NCBI GenBank assembly: GCA_002353935.1
Contig: DEKP01000026.1
Span: forward strand, 1 to 49,678
Direction: 5' to 3'
From: Ruminococcaceae bacterium UBA2719
GTDB lineage: Bacteria > Bacillota > Clostridia > Oscillospirales > Acutalibacteraceae
Length of the DNA stretch: 49,678 nt
Shown: in pieces, positions 41,849 through 49,051 of the stretch
Layout of the letters: each line of letters begins with the position of its first letter
How positions within the stretch are numbered: the first letter of the stretch is position 1
Made by a program: the position numbers and the translations under genes
The notes under the pieces: generated by a model
What the model saw: only the letters and a program-made list of their open reading frames with translations
Told to the model about the DNA's origin: nothing
Databases searched by the model: none

Positions 41849-42985
41849 ATGATTGTCAGTATCAAGGACAGCGTAAAGTTGTTCGGAATTTCCATTATGA
41901 CCTGCTGTGCGGTAACCGTCTGCAATATGTTTTTAAACTATTATTTGGATTTATCTGCGATAGCCGGTCTGATTGACAACCCCTACGCGCAGATGTTCTA
42001 CGACGCACAGATTATGACTTCAAAGGTCGTTTGCGCCGTCAGCGGCGGCTGCTTGGCGATCACTACCGTTGTGATGCTGTTTTTCTATATCAAGCATTAC
42101 ATAGACAGCCATTCAAAGGAAATCGGGATATTAAAGGCTCTCGGTTATTCTGATTTCAAAATTGCAAAGGGCTTTTCTGTTTTCGGCTTGAGTGTATTTC
42201 TTGGTTGTTTCGTCGGTTATTTGCTGTCATTTGCGTTAATGCCGCAGTTTTATGAGTTACAAAATAAAGACGGTTATTTGCCGGAGCTTTCTATTGGTTA
42301 TCATTGGATATTATTCGTCCTGCTGGTGATTGCTCCCACTTTGGTCTTTGCTTTGATTGCAGTATGCAACAGCCTGTTAAAGCTTCGCCAGCCTTGCGTC
42401 AATCTATTGAAGGGTATTGTAAAGGTAAAGGGGAAAACCAAAAACACAAAAGATAAAAAGACTTTTGTCGCCGAAATGAGGAGCTCTGTATTAAGAAGCC
42501 GCAAAACCTTGGTGTTCTTCATCGCTTTTTCCTCGTTCTGCTTCTCAGCTATGATACAAATGTCGGCAAGTATGAAGGATTTGTCAAGTGAAATGATGGG
42601 CTTGATGATGTTGATTATCGGCGTTGTTCTGGCGTTTACCACGCTGTATATCGCCGTGACCACCGTCATCCGCTCCAACCAAGAGAATATTGCTATGATG
42701 CGTGTATTCGGCTATGATAGCGCTGATTGCAAGCGTTCTGTTCTCGACGGCTACCGCCCGGCGGCGTATATCGGCTTTATCATCGGTTCCGTGTATCAGT
42801 ATGCATTGCTGAGAATTATGGTTGACATTGTTTTTTCGGGCGTCGAGGGTATTCCCGAATATGAGTTTGATTTTCTGATGTTCTTTATAACGCTTGCTGT
42901 TTTTATCGTTGTATATGAAGGCATTATGTTTGCTTATGGTCAGTCAATGAAAAAAATACCGTTAAAACAAATTATGAGCGAATAA
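41849..42985 (+). CDS. FtsX-like ABC transporter permease
   Basis: A 378-residue permease with about eight membrane helices in two FtsX-like four-helix blocks (about 10-185 and 215-375), the motif KEIGILKALGYSDFKIAKGF in the first and MMRVFGYDSADCKRSVLDGY in the second. No large extracellular domain, unlike MacB, so it resembles BceB/YknZ-type or half-size antimicrobial export permeases. The operon ends at a strong terminator. A histidine-kinase fragment of the type that often controls such transporters lies 1.2 kb downstream. Confidence 0.88.
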   Translation: MIVSIKDSVKLFGISIMTCCAVTVCNMFLNYYLDLSAIAGLIDNPYAQMFYDAQIMTSKVVCAVSGGCLAITTVVMLFFYIKHYIDSHSKEIGILKALGYSDFKIAKGFSVFGLSVFLGCFVGYLLSFALMPQFYELQNKDGYLPELSIGYHWILFVLLVIAPTLVFALIAVCNSLLKLRQPCVNLLKGIVKVKGKTKNTKDKKTFVAEMRSSVLRSRKTLVFFIAFSSFCFSAMIQMSASMKDLSSEMMGLMMLIIGVVLAFTTLYIAVTTVIRSNQENIAMMRVFGYDSADCKRSVLDGYRPAAYIGFIIGSVYQYALLRIMVDIVFSGVEGIPEYEFDFLMFFITLAVFIVVYEGIMFAYGQSMKKIPLKQIMSE

Positions 42986-42991
42986 AAAGAT

Positions 42992-43032
42992 AATCGAGCG
43001 AAGATGAATAATTCACCTTCGCTCGATTTTAT
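42992..43032. terminator. Bidirectional terminator
   Basis: AATCGAGCGAAG (42992-43003) pairs with CTTCGCTCGATT (43017-43028), followed by TTATTATA; between convergent genes. Confidence 0.9.
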
Positions 43033-43394
43033 TATATATAAATCAACTCTGCATTAACGATTTCCTTCGCACGGTTGCGGATATTGTTCATTCGTTTTAC
43101 CCACAGCATTTGATCATCTGCCTTGAGCTGTTCGGTTACACCTTCCTTTTTGGCGAGTTGGTTTACCAACCTAAAGAACATCTCCTCTGCCTGCTCATCA
43201 ATGTCGGCAAGATAGGAAGTGAGTTTACAACTTGTCAATAGATTGGTATAGCGAATTTTATGATACTTCTCAATGTACCGCAAATGCCGCTTGCCCCAAA
43301 TGCCGATTTCCACCTTTGGCTGTTCAGGTAATCTCAGGTCGGGCAGAAGATAATCGCCTTGTTGTGTATAGCTGATTTCAAAATTGTGTTTCAT
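43032..43394 (-). CDS. tnpV: TnpV family transposon protein, copy 1
   Basis: A 120-residue protein starting at 43394 behind GGAGG. Core motifs are GDYLLPDLRLPEQ, IGIWGKRHLRYIEKYHKIRY, NLLTSCKLTSYLADIDEQAE and MNNIRNRAKEIVNAELIY. TnpV proteins are encoded in clostridial transposons and mobilizable elements; the role is unknown, and a DNA-binding or accessory function is assumed. A close paralogue lies at 48647-49024 in the same orientation. Confidence 0.85.
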   Translation of the reverse strand: MKHNFEISYTQQGDYLLPDLRLPEQPKVEIGIWGKRHLRYIEKYHKIRYTNLLTSCKLTSYLADIDEQAEEMFFRLVNQLAKKEGVTEQLKADDQMLWVKRMNNIRNRAKEIVNAELIYI

Positions 43395-43720
43395 TATAGA
43401 ATCCTCCAAAAAATATATTCGCACATATATCACAGCACTCCGATTGCCACATCTTGTTATAACTTATTATCAGTTTTTCTTTCCCTCATCGTTGCCCTTA
43501 CGAGCCTTCGGGAACGATATAATAAAATGTGAAATCCTATGTCCGCATAAGGTGAGCAAACTGCGATAAATCCACTGTTTATCAGGATTTTGAAGGACTT
43601 TACTAACAACCTATGATATGCTATAATAGCCATAGATTATTTCAAATTCAAATCGGGATTTAGCGACCGGACGGTAATACAAATAAAGAACAGCTACTTA
43701 ATATTTGTTTGCTTTTATGC
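43395..43720. other. Intergenic region with element-end-like segment
   Basis: No gene. The segment 43568-43597 resembles 8668-8696 at the right end of the left element (AAATCCACTGTT then a T-rich GGATTTTGA part), so this may be the end of a related element. Otherwise nothing clear. Confidence 0.4.
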
Positions 43721-43726
43721 TATAAT
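43718..43726 (+). promoter_or_regulatory. Extended -10 promoter of riboswitch transcript
   Basis: TGCTATAAT with TATAAT at 43721-43726; -35 is weak (TTAATA, 17 bases upstream). Confidence 0.6.
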
Positions 43727-43747
43727 GCAATTTAGTTAATTGAATAG

Positions 43748-43857
43748 TTGTCATCGGAGGATAGAGCATCGCAATGCTACGGGTTAGCAATAACCCTAAT
43801 CAGAAGAAGATGTCGAGTGCGCTCGGTTATTCATACAGAATAACCGGGCGCTTTTTA
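43748..43857 (+). ncRNA. Guanidine-IV-like (mepA motif) riboswitch with terminator
   Basis: The aptamer-like part has two small hairpins, AGCAT/ATGCT (43765-43778) and GGGTTA-GCAA-TAACCC (43781-43796), framed by CATC/GATG and conserved-looking GGAGGATAG before and CAGAAG after. It is followed by a 13-bp terminator stem (43819-43831 with 43839-43851, one G-U) and a T-run, then a MATE reading frame. The mepA motif (guanidine-IV) is known upstream of MATE exporters in Clostridia and raises transcription when guanidinium binds. Assigned by recall of the motif, not by a covariance search. Confidence 0.7.
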
Positions 43858-43904
43858 TTAACAGAGAAGACTTGTTGTAATCTGACAAACAGGAGGCTAA
43901 CAAT

Positions 43905-44156
43905 ATGGAAAATTCAAGAGTAAAAAATGCTTGGAAGTATGTTCTTCCCGCAATGCTGAGCCACATTTGCTTTTCATTGTTTTCAATCGTAGACGGTGTT
44001 TTTATCGGCAACAGTATAGGCACAAACGCTCTTGGGGCGATCGGTCTTGTTATGCCGTTTGTAAATGCAATCGTTGCAATAATGATGTTAATCAATGTCG
44101 GCAGCGCAACTATATTTGCTGTTCAAGTGGGCAAGGAGGACACAGAGAAGACTTGA
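43905..44156 (+). pseudogene. MATE efflux pump, N-terminal fragment
   Basis: A strong AGGAGG and ATG open a frame encoding the first about 80 residues of a MATE transporter: WKYVLPAMLSHICFSLFSIV, DGVFIGNSIGTNALGAIGLV and a second helix. It then ends at TGA 44154 because histidine-kinase DNA joins in another frame near 44135-44150. Full MATE proteins are about 450 residues, so more than 80 percent is missing and no transport is possible. The riboswitch in front is intact, so its control target has been lost. Confidence 0.8.
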
Positions 44157-44847
44157 TTTTACCAATATGCTGGCGCACGATATCAAAACGCCTGTTTTTG
44201 TCATCAGCGGATACGCTTACAGCCTTAAGGAAGATATTGATATATCCGAGCGAAATTTTTATATTGACAACATCATTGAGGAAGCGGATGAAATCAACGA
44301 TCTTGTGCAAAAAATGCTCAATTTCAGCAATCTCGATTCCTATTCGATGAAGCTCAATAAAACGGAATTTGATTTGTTTAAGGCTGTTCAAAAGACAGCC
44401 GAAAAATATACCCTGTCTGAGAACAAAACCATTGCTCTCACGCAAAGCGGCGACAATATGATATGCGCGGACAGAGAATTGATGGAAACCGTTATTCAAA
44501 ATCTGATCGACAACGCGGTAAAGTATTCTCTGCCGGATACCGAAATAATGATAGATGTAAACGGTAAAACACTTTCCGTCAGCAATCAAACGGAACCGCT
44601 CACAAAATCCGAGCTCAAACAGATGTGGCAGCCTTATTTTCGCAAGGACAAAAGCCGAAGTCAAAAGGGAAACGGCTTGGGCTTGTCGATCGTTAAATCA
44701 ATTTTGGACTTGCACGAAGCTAAGTACAGTGTTGAAATGACTGGAAACATTTTGGCGATTACAGTTAAGCCTGAGACATCGCAGAAAAAACGGAGTGACG
44801 TACAGTCAGTTGATGAAGGCGGCAGGTTACAGCAGCGCGAACGATAG
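44139..44847 (+). pseudogene. Sensor histidine kinase, C-terminal fragment
   Basis: The frame keeps the transmitter of a HisKA kinase: H-box FTNMLAHDIKTPVFVISGYA, N-box QNLIDNAVKYS, and G-box KSRSQKGNGLGLSIVKSIL. The sensor and membrane part is missing, replaced by the MATE fragment in a different frame. Beyond about 44780 the frame reads out of phase with another gene fragment, so its native end is also lost. An internal ATG (44167) could in theory give a soluble kinase domain, but no ribosome site is properly placed. The source may be a BceS-like or KdpD-like two-component system. Confidence 0.75.
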
Positions 44848-44968
44848 AATAGAACAGGAAATCCGCGAGAGTACAGAGGCAGTAGTTGCAGCGATATCCG
44901 AATTCTATCCTAAAGAAAAGCAGAAAGTGAATATCCGACCCGAACAGCCGCACCACGAAAGTGCTTGA
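44795..44968 (+). pseudogene. C-terminal gene fragment of unknown origin
   Basis: After the kinase fragment a third frame encodes about 57 residues with clear protein character (TYSQLMKAAGYSSANDRIEQ, EIRESTEAVVAAISEFYPKE) and ends at TGA 44966. There is no proper start (a GTG lies at 44795 behind CGGA). It looks like the end of a mobile-element protein fused by the same rearrangement. Confidence 0.4.
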
Positions 44969-45037
44969 GCTGAGGTGTTTAAGGAGTTTCTGTATATTTT
45001 TGTTTGAGATAAAAAATCAAGAAAATATAATTTTAAG

Positions 45038-45074
45038 CGGACGAAGATAAGATTGATCATCTTCGTCCGTTTTC
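45038..45074 (+). terminator. Intrinsic terminator
   Basis: CGGACGAAGAT (45038-45048) pairs with ATCTTCGTCCG (45059-45069), then TTTTC. Confidence 0.85.
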
Positions 45075-45091
45075 TTTTATGTGTTTTTCAC

Positions 45092-45150
45092 TTGACAAGT
45101 TATGTATTATCCGTTATATTAAGTAAGTAAAGTATGAAAAAACATACTTT
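45092..45150 (+). promoter_or_regulatory. Promoter with palindromic operator, abrB-like gene
   Basis: TTGACA (45092-45097), 17-base spacer, TATATT (45115-45120), then a perfect palindrome AAAGTATG-AAAAAA-CATACTTT (45129-45150) over the expected start of transcription, suited to autorepression by the AbrB-like product. Confidence 0.8.
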
Positions 45151-45167
45151 TGAAAGGAGCGTTTTTT

Positions 45168-45368
45168 ATGGCAAGACCTGAAGGCAAGTACGCGTGGACG
45201 GTTACCGTCGGCACAAAAGGACAGATTGTTCTTCCAAAGGAAGCGAGAGATGTTTTTGACATCAAACCCGGTGATACCTTGATTATTTTAGGTGACAAGG
45301 ATCAGGGAATGGCGATACCGCCCAAAAATCAATTTTCCGATTTCTTCGGAAAAATTTTCGGCAAATAA
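45168..45368 (+). CDS. AbrB/MazE-family DNA-binding protein
   Basis: A 66-residue protein from ATG 45168 behind GAAAGGAG; a start 18 bases upstream would overlap the ribosome site. The swapped-hairpin fold is read from WTVTVGTKGQIVLPKEARDV, FDIKPGDTLIILGD. The C-terminal FSDFFGKIFGK is short and amphipathic. It is followed 17 bases later by the membrane amidohydrolase gene, an arrangement seen repeatedly in Firmicutes, so it is probably the operon's own repressor. Confidence 0.87.
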   Translation: MARPEGKYAWTVTVGTKGQIVLPKEARDVFDIKPGDTLIILGDKDQGMAIPPKNQFSDFFGKIFGK

Positions 45369-45385
45369 TTAAGGAGTGAAATGTT

Positions 45386-47341
45386 ATGCCAAGTATATTA
45401 GGTATTCCGCTTATCGGATTTGTTCAAATGGTTCTCGGAACCGGGATTATAGTTTTTTTATTGATCAAATTCCTGACCCGTCCCAAAAAGAACAAAAAGG
45501 ACGAGTATATCATCAATGACGTTCACGTCATCGTCGGTGACGGAACAAAGCAGGAGCATCAGAACGTCTATATCAAAAACGGCTTGATCACGGAAATCTC
45601 CGCGCAGCCCATCCAAAAGAAAAACGTGCAGATGATTGACGGCGCGGGCAAAACACTGATGCCCGGTCTGATTGACAGCCATATTCATATTCAGGGCGGC
45701 TTTTCCTGTCACAATGAAGATGAAAGCGACGTTTTTCTGGGCGAAAAAATGCCGCAGATTTTCAATGAGAATGTGCTGCCGTATGGCATAACAACTATTA
45801 AGGATTTAGACGCGCCGAAGCATTTTATCTATAAGCTCCGTGATAAAATCAGATCGGGAGAAATTCAGGGTCCCGAGTTATTGATAGTAGGTCCGAACTT
45901 TACGGCTCCCGACGGGCATCCTGCCAATACGCTCGGCTCCAACAGCGAATGGGCAAGGTCTGAGATGGCGATTGAGGTCAATACTCCCGAGCAGGTTTCC
46001 GCGGGAATTAAAGAGCTCAAAGAAGCGGGTGTTGATTTTTTGAAATTCACCTATCAAGGCGGCGACTACTGGTATTTTGATAATAAGCTGACAATCCAGA
46101 AGATAGACAAGGAGTTAATGAAGCAGATTATCCGCGAGGGTAAGGAAAACGGACTGAACTCTACCGCTCACGTTTTTTATTATGACGACGTAAAGGAACT
46201 GCTTGAAGCGGGCATATACGGCATAGAACACGGCATTCTTGACAGAGATATTGAACCCGACGACCCGATCATCACTCTTTGGAAAAAATCGGGCGCGCAC
46301 TTTGTTCCGACCGTCAACGCCATGACATATGAGAAAGACCCGACAAGAATGGAGCACAGCATACACAATCTCAAGGTGCTGTACGACGCGGGAATTCCGA
46401 TTGCTATGGGTACAGACAATATGCTTGAGCAGATGTCGGGCGAGGTCGAGCACAAGGAGCTTGCTTACTATGTCGAAGCAGGACTGACGCCAATGCAGGC
46501 TATCGTGCTTGCCACCAAAAACGGCGCGGAACATTTAGGCATTGCCGACAGAAAAGGACAGATAAAGGCAGGTATGGAAGCGGATTTGATTCTGCTTGAT
46601 AAGAACCCTGCCGAGAACATCTCTAACATTCAGTTTATCGACAGAGTGTTCTTAAAAGGTAAGGTTGTATATTCTCAGAAGCCGATTCAGTCCTTTGATA
46701 TACCCGACTACACATATCCCGAGGGATTACTATCTGCCGAGTATGTAAGCACAGACGGCAAACAGCGTCGTGTTATCAATTATGACCGTTACGAGAGCGA
46801 GCAAATTATTACCCAAATCACTTTTAAGGACGGTAAAAAATGGGCGGAGGAAGAATTCACGGTTGACCGCAGCCTTTCGGCAACAAAATGGGTATATAAC
46901 CGTCCGTCAGACAATACCGAAATCAATGCGGTTAAGGAAAACGGCGTAATAAAGTTGAGCGGCAGCTTCAAAGGCAAACCGCAGGACAAGAGCTTCCAGA
47001 TTGGCGAAGGCTTATGGTATCAGATGATGGATATGTGCTTCCCTGCTTTTGCTAATTCAAAGCTTGACGAGATCCTGTTCTATCCGATTGGCACAGGTGA
47101 TAACCGCGGCGCTATGTCGCTCGGTGAATTTGCCGCCAAGAAAATCGGCACGGAGAACGTGAGCATTGACGGCAAAACCTACTCTTGCGTCAAAATCAGC
47201 ATGGTGCTCACCATGTTCTCGTGGGCATGGACGGGGCTTTTCTGGGTCGATACCGCAACCGGGCAGTTAGTTCAAAGCGGTGTAAAAAAAGGAAATAAAG
47301 AAAAACCGGAATGGCAGTTAAAGGAATTGACCTATAAATAA
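45386..47341 (+). CDS. Membrane-anchored amidohydrolase with C-terminal extension
   Basis: A 651-residue protein. One N-terminal membrane helix (about 5-28) is followed by an amidohydrolase barrel (about 45-420) with metal ligands in DSHIHI, the lysine of FLKFTYQ, STAHV, IEHG and the aspartate of MGTDN. The order is that of imidazolonepropionase/prolidase-like enzymes that cleave cyclic amides or dipeptides. A further 220-residue domain (about 430-651) with repeated aromatic blocks is not recognised. GGAGTGAA precedes the ATG. Regulated with the AbrB-like gene in front. Substrate unknown. Confidence 0.85.
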   Translation: MPSILGIPLIGFVQMVLGTGIIVFLLIKFLTRPKKNKKDEYIINDVHVIVGDGTKQEHQNVYIKNGLITEISAQPIQKKNVQMIDGAGKTLMPGLIDSHIHIQGGFSCHNEDESDVFLGEKMPQIFNENVLPYGITTIKDLDAPKHFIYKLRDKIRSGEIQGPELLIVGPNFTAPDGHPANTLGSNSEWARSEMAIEVNTPEQVSAGIKELKEAGVDFLKFTYQGGDYWYFDNKLTIQKIDKELMKQIIREGKENGLNSTAHVFYYDDVKELLEAGIYGIEHGILDRDIEPDDPIITLWKKSGAHFVPTVNAMTYEKDPTRMEHSIHNLKVLYDAGIPIAMGTDNMLEQMSGEVEHKELAYYVEAGLTPMQAIVLATKNGAEHLGIADRKGQIKAGMEADLILLDKNPAENISNIQFIDRVFLKGKVVYSQKPIQSFDIPDYTYPEGLLSAEYVSTDGKQRRVINYDRYESEQIITQITFKDGKKWAEEEFTVDRSLSATKWVYNRPSDNTEINAVKENGVIKLSGSFKGKPQDKSFQIGEGLWYQMMDMCFPAFANSKLDEILFYPIGTGDNRGAMSLGEFAAKKIGTENVSIDGKTYSCVKISMVLTMFSWAWTGLFWVDTATGQLVQSGVKKGNKEKPEWQLKELTYK

Positions 47342-47387
47342 TAATATCACGCCGCCTGAGGGAATCAAAAAGCCGCTGTTTTATCTT

Positions 47388-47624
47388 GTGCTCGGCGCGG
47401 TAATTGCTGTCATATATGTTCTTACTATGGTGATGATGTGGCTGCAAAAGGTTCAGCAATCCAAAAAGCTCACCGAACAGCTTCAAAATCTTCAGAATAA
47501 TTTGGCAAAGAAAATATTAATCAATAAAAGAAATCGCCGTCAAGCAGGAGATTATCCCGCTTGGCGGCTGAATTCTTTTCAGTTGTTCACAGAATCTGAT
47601 TTGACTTTGTTGTTAAACTCCTGA
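47388..47624 (+). CDS. Possible small membrane protein or gene remnant
   Basis: From a GTG the frame gives one hydrophobic helix (GAVIAVIYVLTMVMMWLQ) and a coiled-coil stretch (QQSKKLTEQLQNLQNNLAKK), but the same frame is open from 47331 without ATG and runs on through the terminator at 47536. The natural product would end near 47530; no stop is there. It is either a remnant of a gene that followed the amidohydrolase or a small protein whose end was lost. Confidence 0.35.
   Translation: MLGAVIAVIYVLTMVMMWLQKVQQSKKLTEQLQNLQNNLAKKILINKRNRRQAGDYPAWRLNSFQLFTESDLTLLLNS
47536..47568 (-). terminator. Terminator-like repeat hairpin 1
   Basis: GCCGTCAAGC and GCTTGGCGGC arms (one G-U) around CAGGAGATTAT-type sequence; 33 bases, near copy at 48607-48639. 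It follows the DUF3021 gene on the minus strand. Confidence 0.75.
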
Positions 47625-48043
47625 ATTCTTTTCTTCATAGCGAAATACTGGCTGAACCAGATGAAGAAATAAATAAAGAAGAAGATAGCAATGTAGCCCG
47701 CAATACCCCAAAAGTTATGCGGCATCCAGTACATACAATAAGCGATCGGCAACATTGATACGGAGATGATAAGGCAGTGAATAACCGTCTGCTTCAAAAG
47801 ACTCCAGTTTTCCATATCCCAGATAACCGATGCTCCGCCGAACGCTGCTCCATATATCAGAGAGCATACTGTCTGAATAACGACGGCGTTCAGCTCATTG
47901 CCGCAAAGAGCAGTCAGCTTCGGCATAACGGGATAATACTCTCCCTTGTTAATGATAACCGAAATGATAAGTGTGATGATAAAGCTGATACTTAAACCGA
48001 TGGGCGCACCAATCAGGCTGCGCAAAATTACTTTCTTTTTCAT
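47579..48043 (-). CDS. DUF3021 family membrane protein
   Basis: A 154-residue protein with four membrane helices (about 8-30, 55-77, 88-107, 113-135) and the DUF3021 patterns RSLIGAPIGLSISFIITLII, YGAAFGGASVIWDMENWS and LLKQTVIHCLI, then a basic end. It follows the LytTR gene by 10 bases. LytTR/DUF3021 pairs are common in Firmicutes; the membrane protein is thought to hold or inhibit the regulator in the manner of LtdR-type systems. Signal unknown. Confidence 0.85.
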   Translation of the reverse strand: MKKKVILRSLIGAPIGLSISFIITLIISVIINKGEYYPVMPKLTALCGNELNAVVIQTVCSLIYGAAFGGASVIWDMENWSLLKQTVIHCLIISVSMLPIAYCMYWMPHNFWGIAGYIAIFFFIYFFIWFSQYFAMKKRIQEFNNKVKSDSVNN

Positions 48044-48053
48044 AGTTTACCTC

Positions 48054-48494
48054 CTATAAACCTAAAACTTGTTTGATTTTTGATACATAGCGTCTTGAAA
48101 CATATGTTGCCGTACCGTCGGATAGCGTAACGCAAATCGTACCCGATAAACTCAAATCGAAGTTGCGTACCTTTTTCAGATTGATGATCTCCGAGTTGGA
48201 AATACGCACAAAGCTGTGCTTGGTCAGTTTTTCTTCAAGCTCGTATAATCTTTGTCTGAGGATATATTCTTTTTTGCTGGCCGAGGCAAAGGTCTTGCCG
48301 CCCGCCGCGTAGATACGGATAATGTCCTCAGGTGATAAGATTTCCGCCAAATCATTGTAAAAGCCCGTGATAACCTCAGGCGTTTTAGATGAAAGCGTAT
48401 TGAGTATGTCGTTGATTTCATTATTTACCTTATCGGTAATGATAATCACTCTCGGCTCAATACAGCTGTCGTCGATTTTGATTTCTACCTGCAT
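48054..48494 (-). CDS. LytTR-type DNA-binding regulator
   Basis: A 146-residue protein with a helical N-terminal part and a C-terminal LytTR domain (about 55-146): IRIYAAGGKTFASASKKEYI, then LEEKLTKHSFVRISNSEIIN and SDGTATYVSRRYVSKIKQVL. There is no receiver domain, so it is not a standard response regulator; control probably passes through the DUF3021 partner. AAAGGAGG precedes the ATG. No LytTR operator repeats were clearly made out in the 150 bases upstream. Confidence 0.88.
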   Translation of the reverse strand: MQVEIKIDDSCIEPRVIIITDKVNNEINDILNTLSSKTPEVITGFYNDLAEILSPEDIIRIYAAGGKTFASASKKEYILRQRLYELEEKLTKHSFVRISNSEIINLKKVRNFDLSLSGTICVTLSDGTATYVSRRYVSKIKQVLGL

Positions 48495-48606
48495 TGTGGT
48501 TTCCTCCTTTTCTGACTAAAGTATATCACACGTAAGGAATCGAATCCACCGTTTTTCAATAAGTGGTCGATTATTGAAGATAAGTGGTTATTGGTAAAAA
48601 AACAGA

Positions 48607-48639
48607 GCCGCCAAACAGGAGATGATCCCACTTGGCGGC
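48607..48639 (-). terminator. Terminator-like repeat hairpin 2
   Basis: GCCGCCAA and TTGGCGGC arms around CAGGAGATGATCCCA; 33 bases, five differences from 47536-47568. On the minus strand it is followed by TTTTTTT, so it terminates tnpV copy 2. Confidence 0.8.
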
Positions 48640-48646
48640 ATTGTCT

Positions 48647-49024
48647 TTAGGTATAAATCAACTCTGCATTAACAATCTCCGTTGCACGGTTACGGATATT
48701 GTTCATTTGCCGTACCCACAGCATTTGATTTTCTGCTTTGAGCTGTTCGGTTACACCTTCCTTTTCGGAAAGTTGGTTTACCAACCGAAAGAACATCTCC
48801 TCTGCCTGTTTGTCAATGTCAGCGAGGTAGGCGGTGAGCTTGCAGCTTGTCAGCAGATTGGTATAGCGGATTTTGTGTTGGTGCTTGATGTACCGCAAAT
48901 GCCGTTTGCCCCATATACCGATTTCAACCTCTGGCTGTTCAGGGAGCGTCAGGCAGGGCAGATAATAATCGCCTTGCAGCTCGTAGTGAATACCTGTTTT
49001 CTTGTCGTAAATTCTCTTTTCCAT
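48647..49024 (-). CDS. tnpV: TnpV family transposon protein, copy 2
   Basis: A 125-residue protein whose body (about 30-125) is nearly identical to the copy at 43032-43394 (IGIWGKRHLRYIKHQHKIRY, NLLTSCKLTAYLADIDKQAE), with a different first 20 residues (MEKRIYDKKTGIHYELQGDY). AAAGG precedes the start, weakly spaced. It lies 27 bases behind the MobV relaxase gene and belongs to the same mobilizable element. Confidence 0.85.
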   Translation of the reverse strand: MEKRIYDKKTGIHYELQGDYYLPCLTLPEQPEVEIGIWGKRHLRYIKHQHKIRYTNLLTSCKLTAYLADIDKQAEEMFFRLVNQLSEKEGVTEQLKAENQMLWVRQMNNIRNRATEIVNAELIYT

Positions 49025-49051
49025 TGTTCATCAACCTTTCATAATAATATA

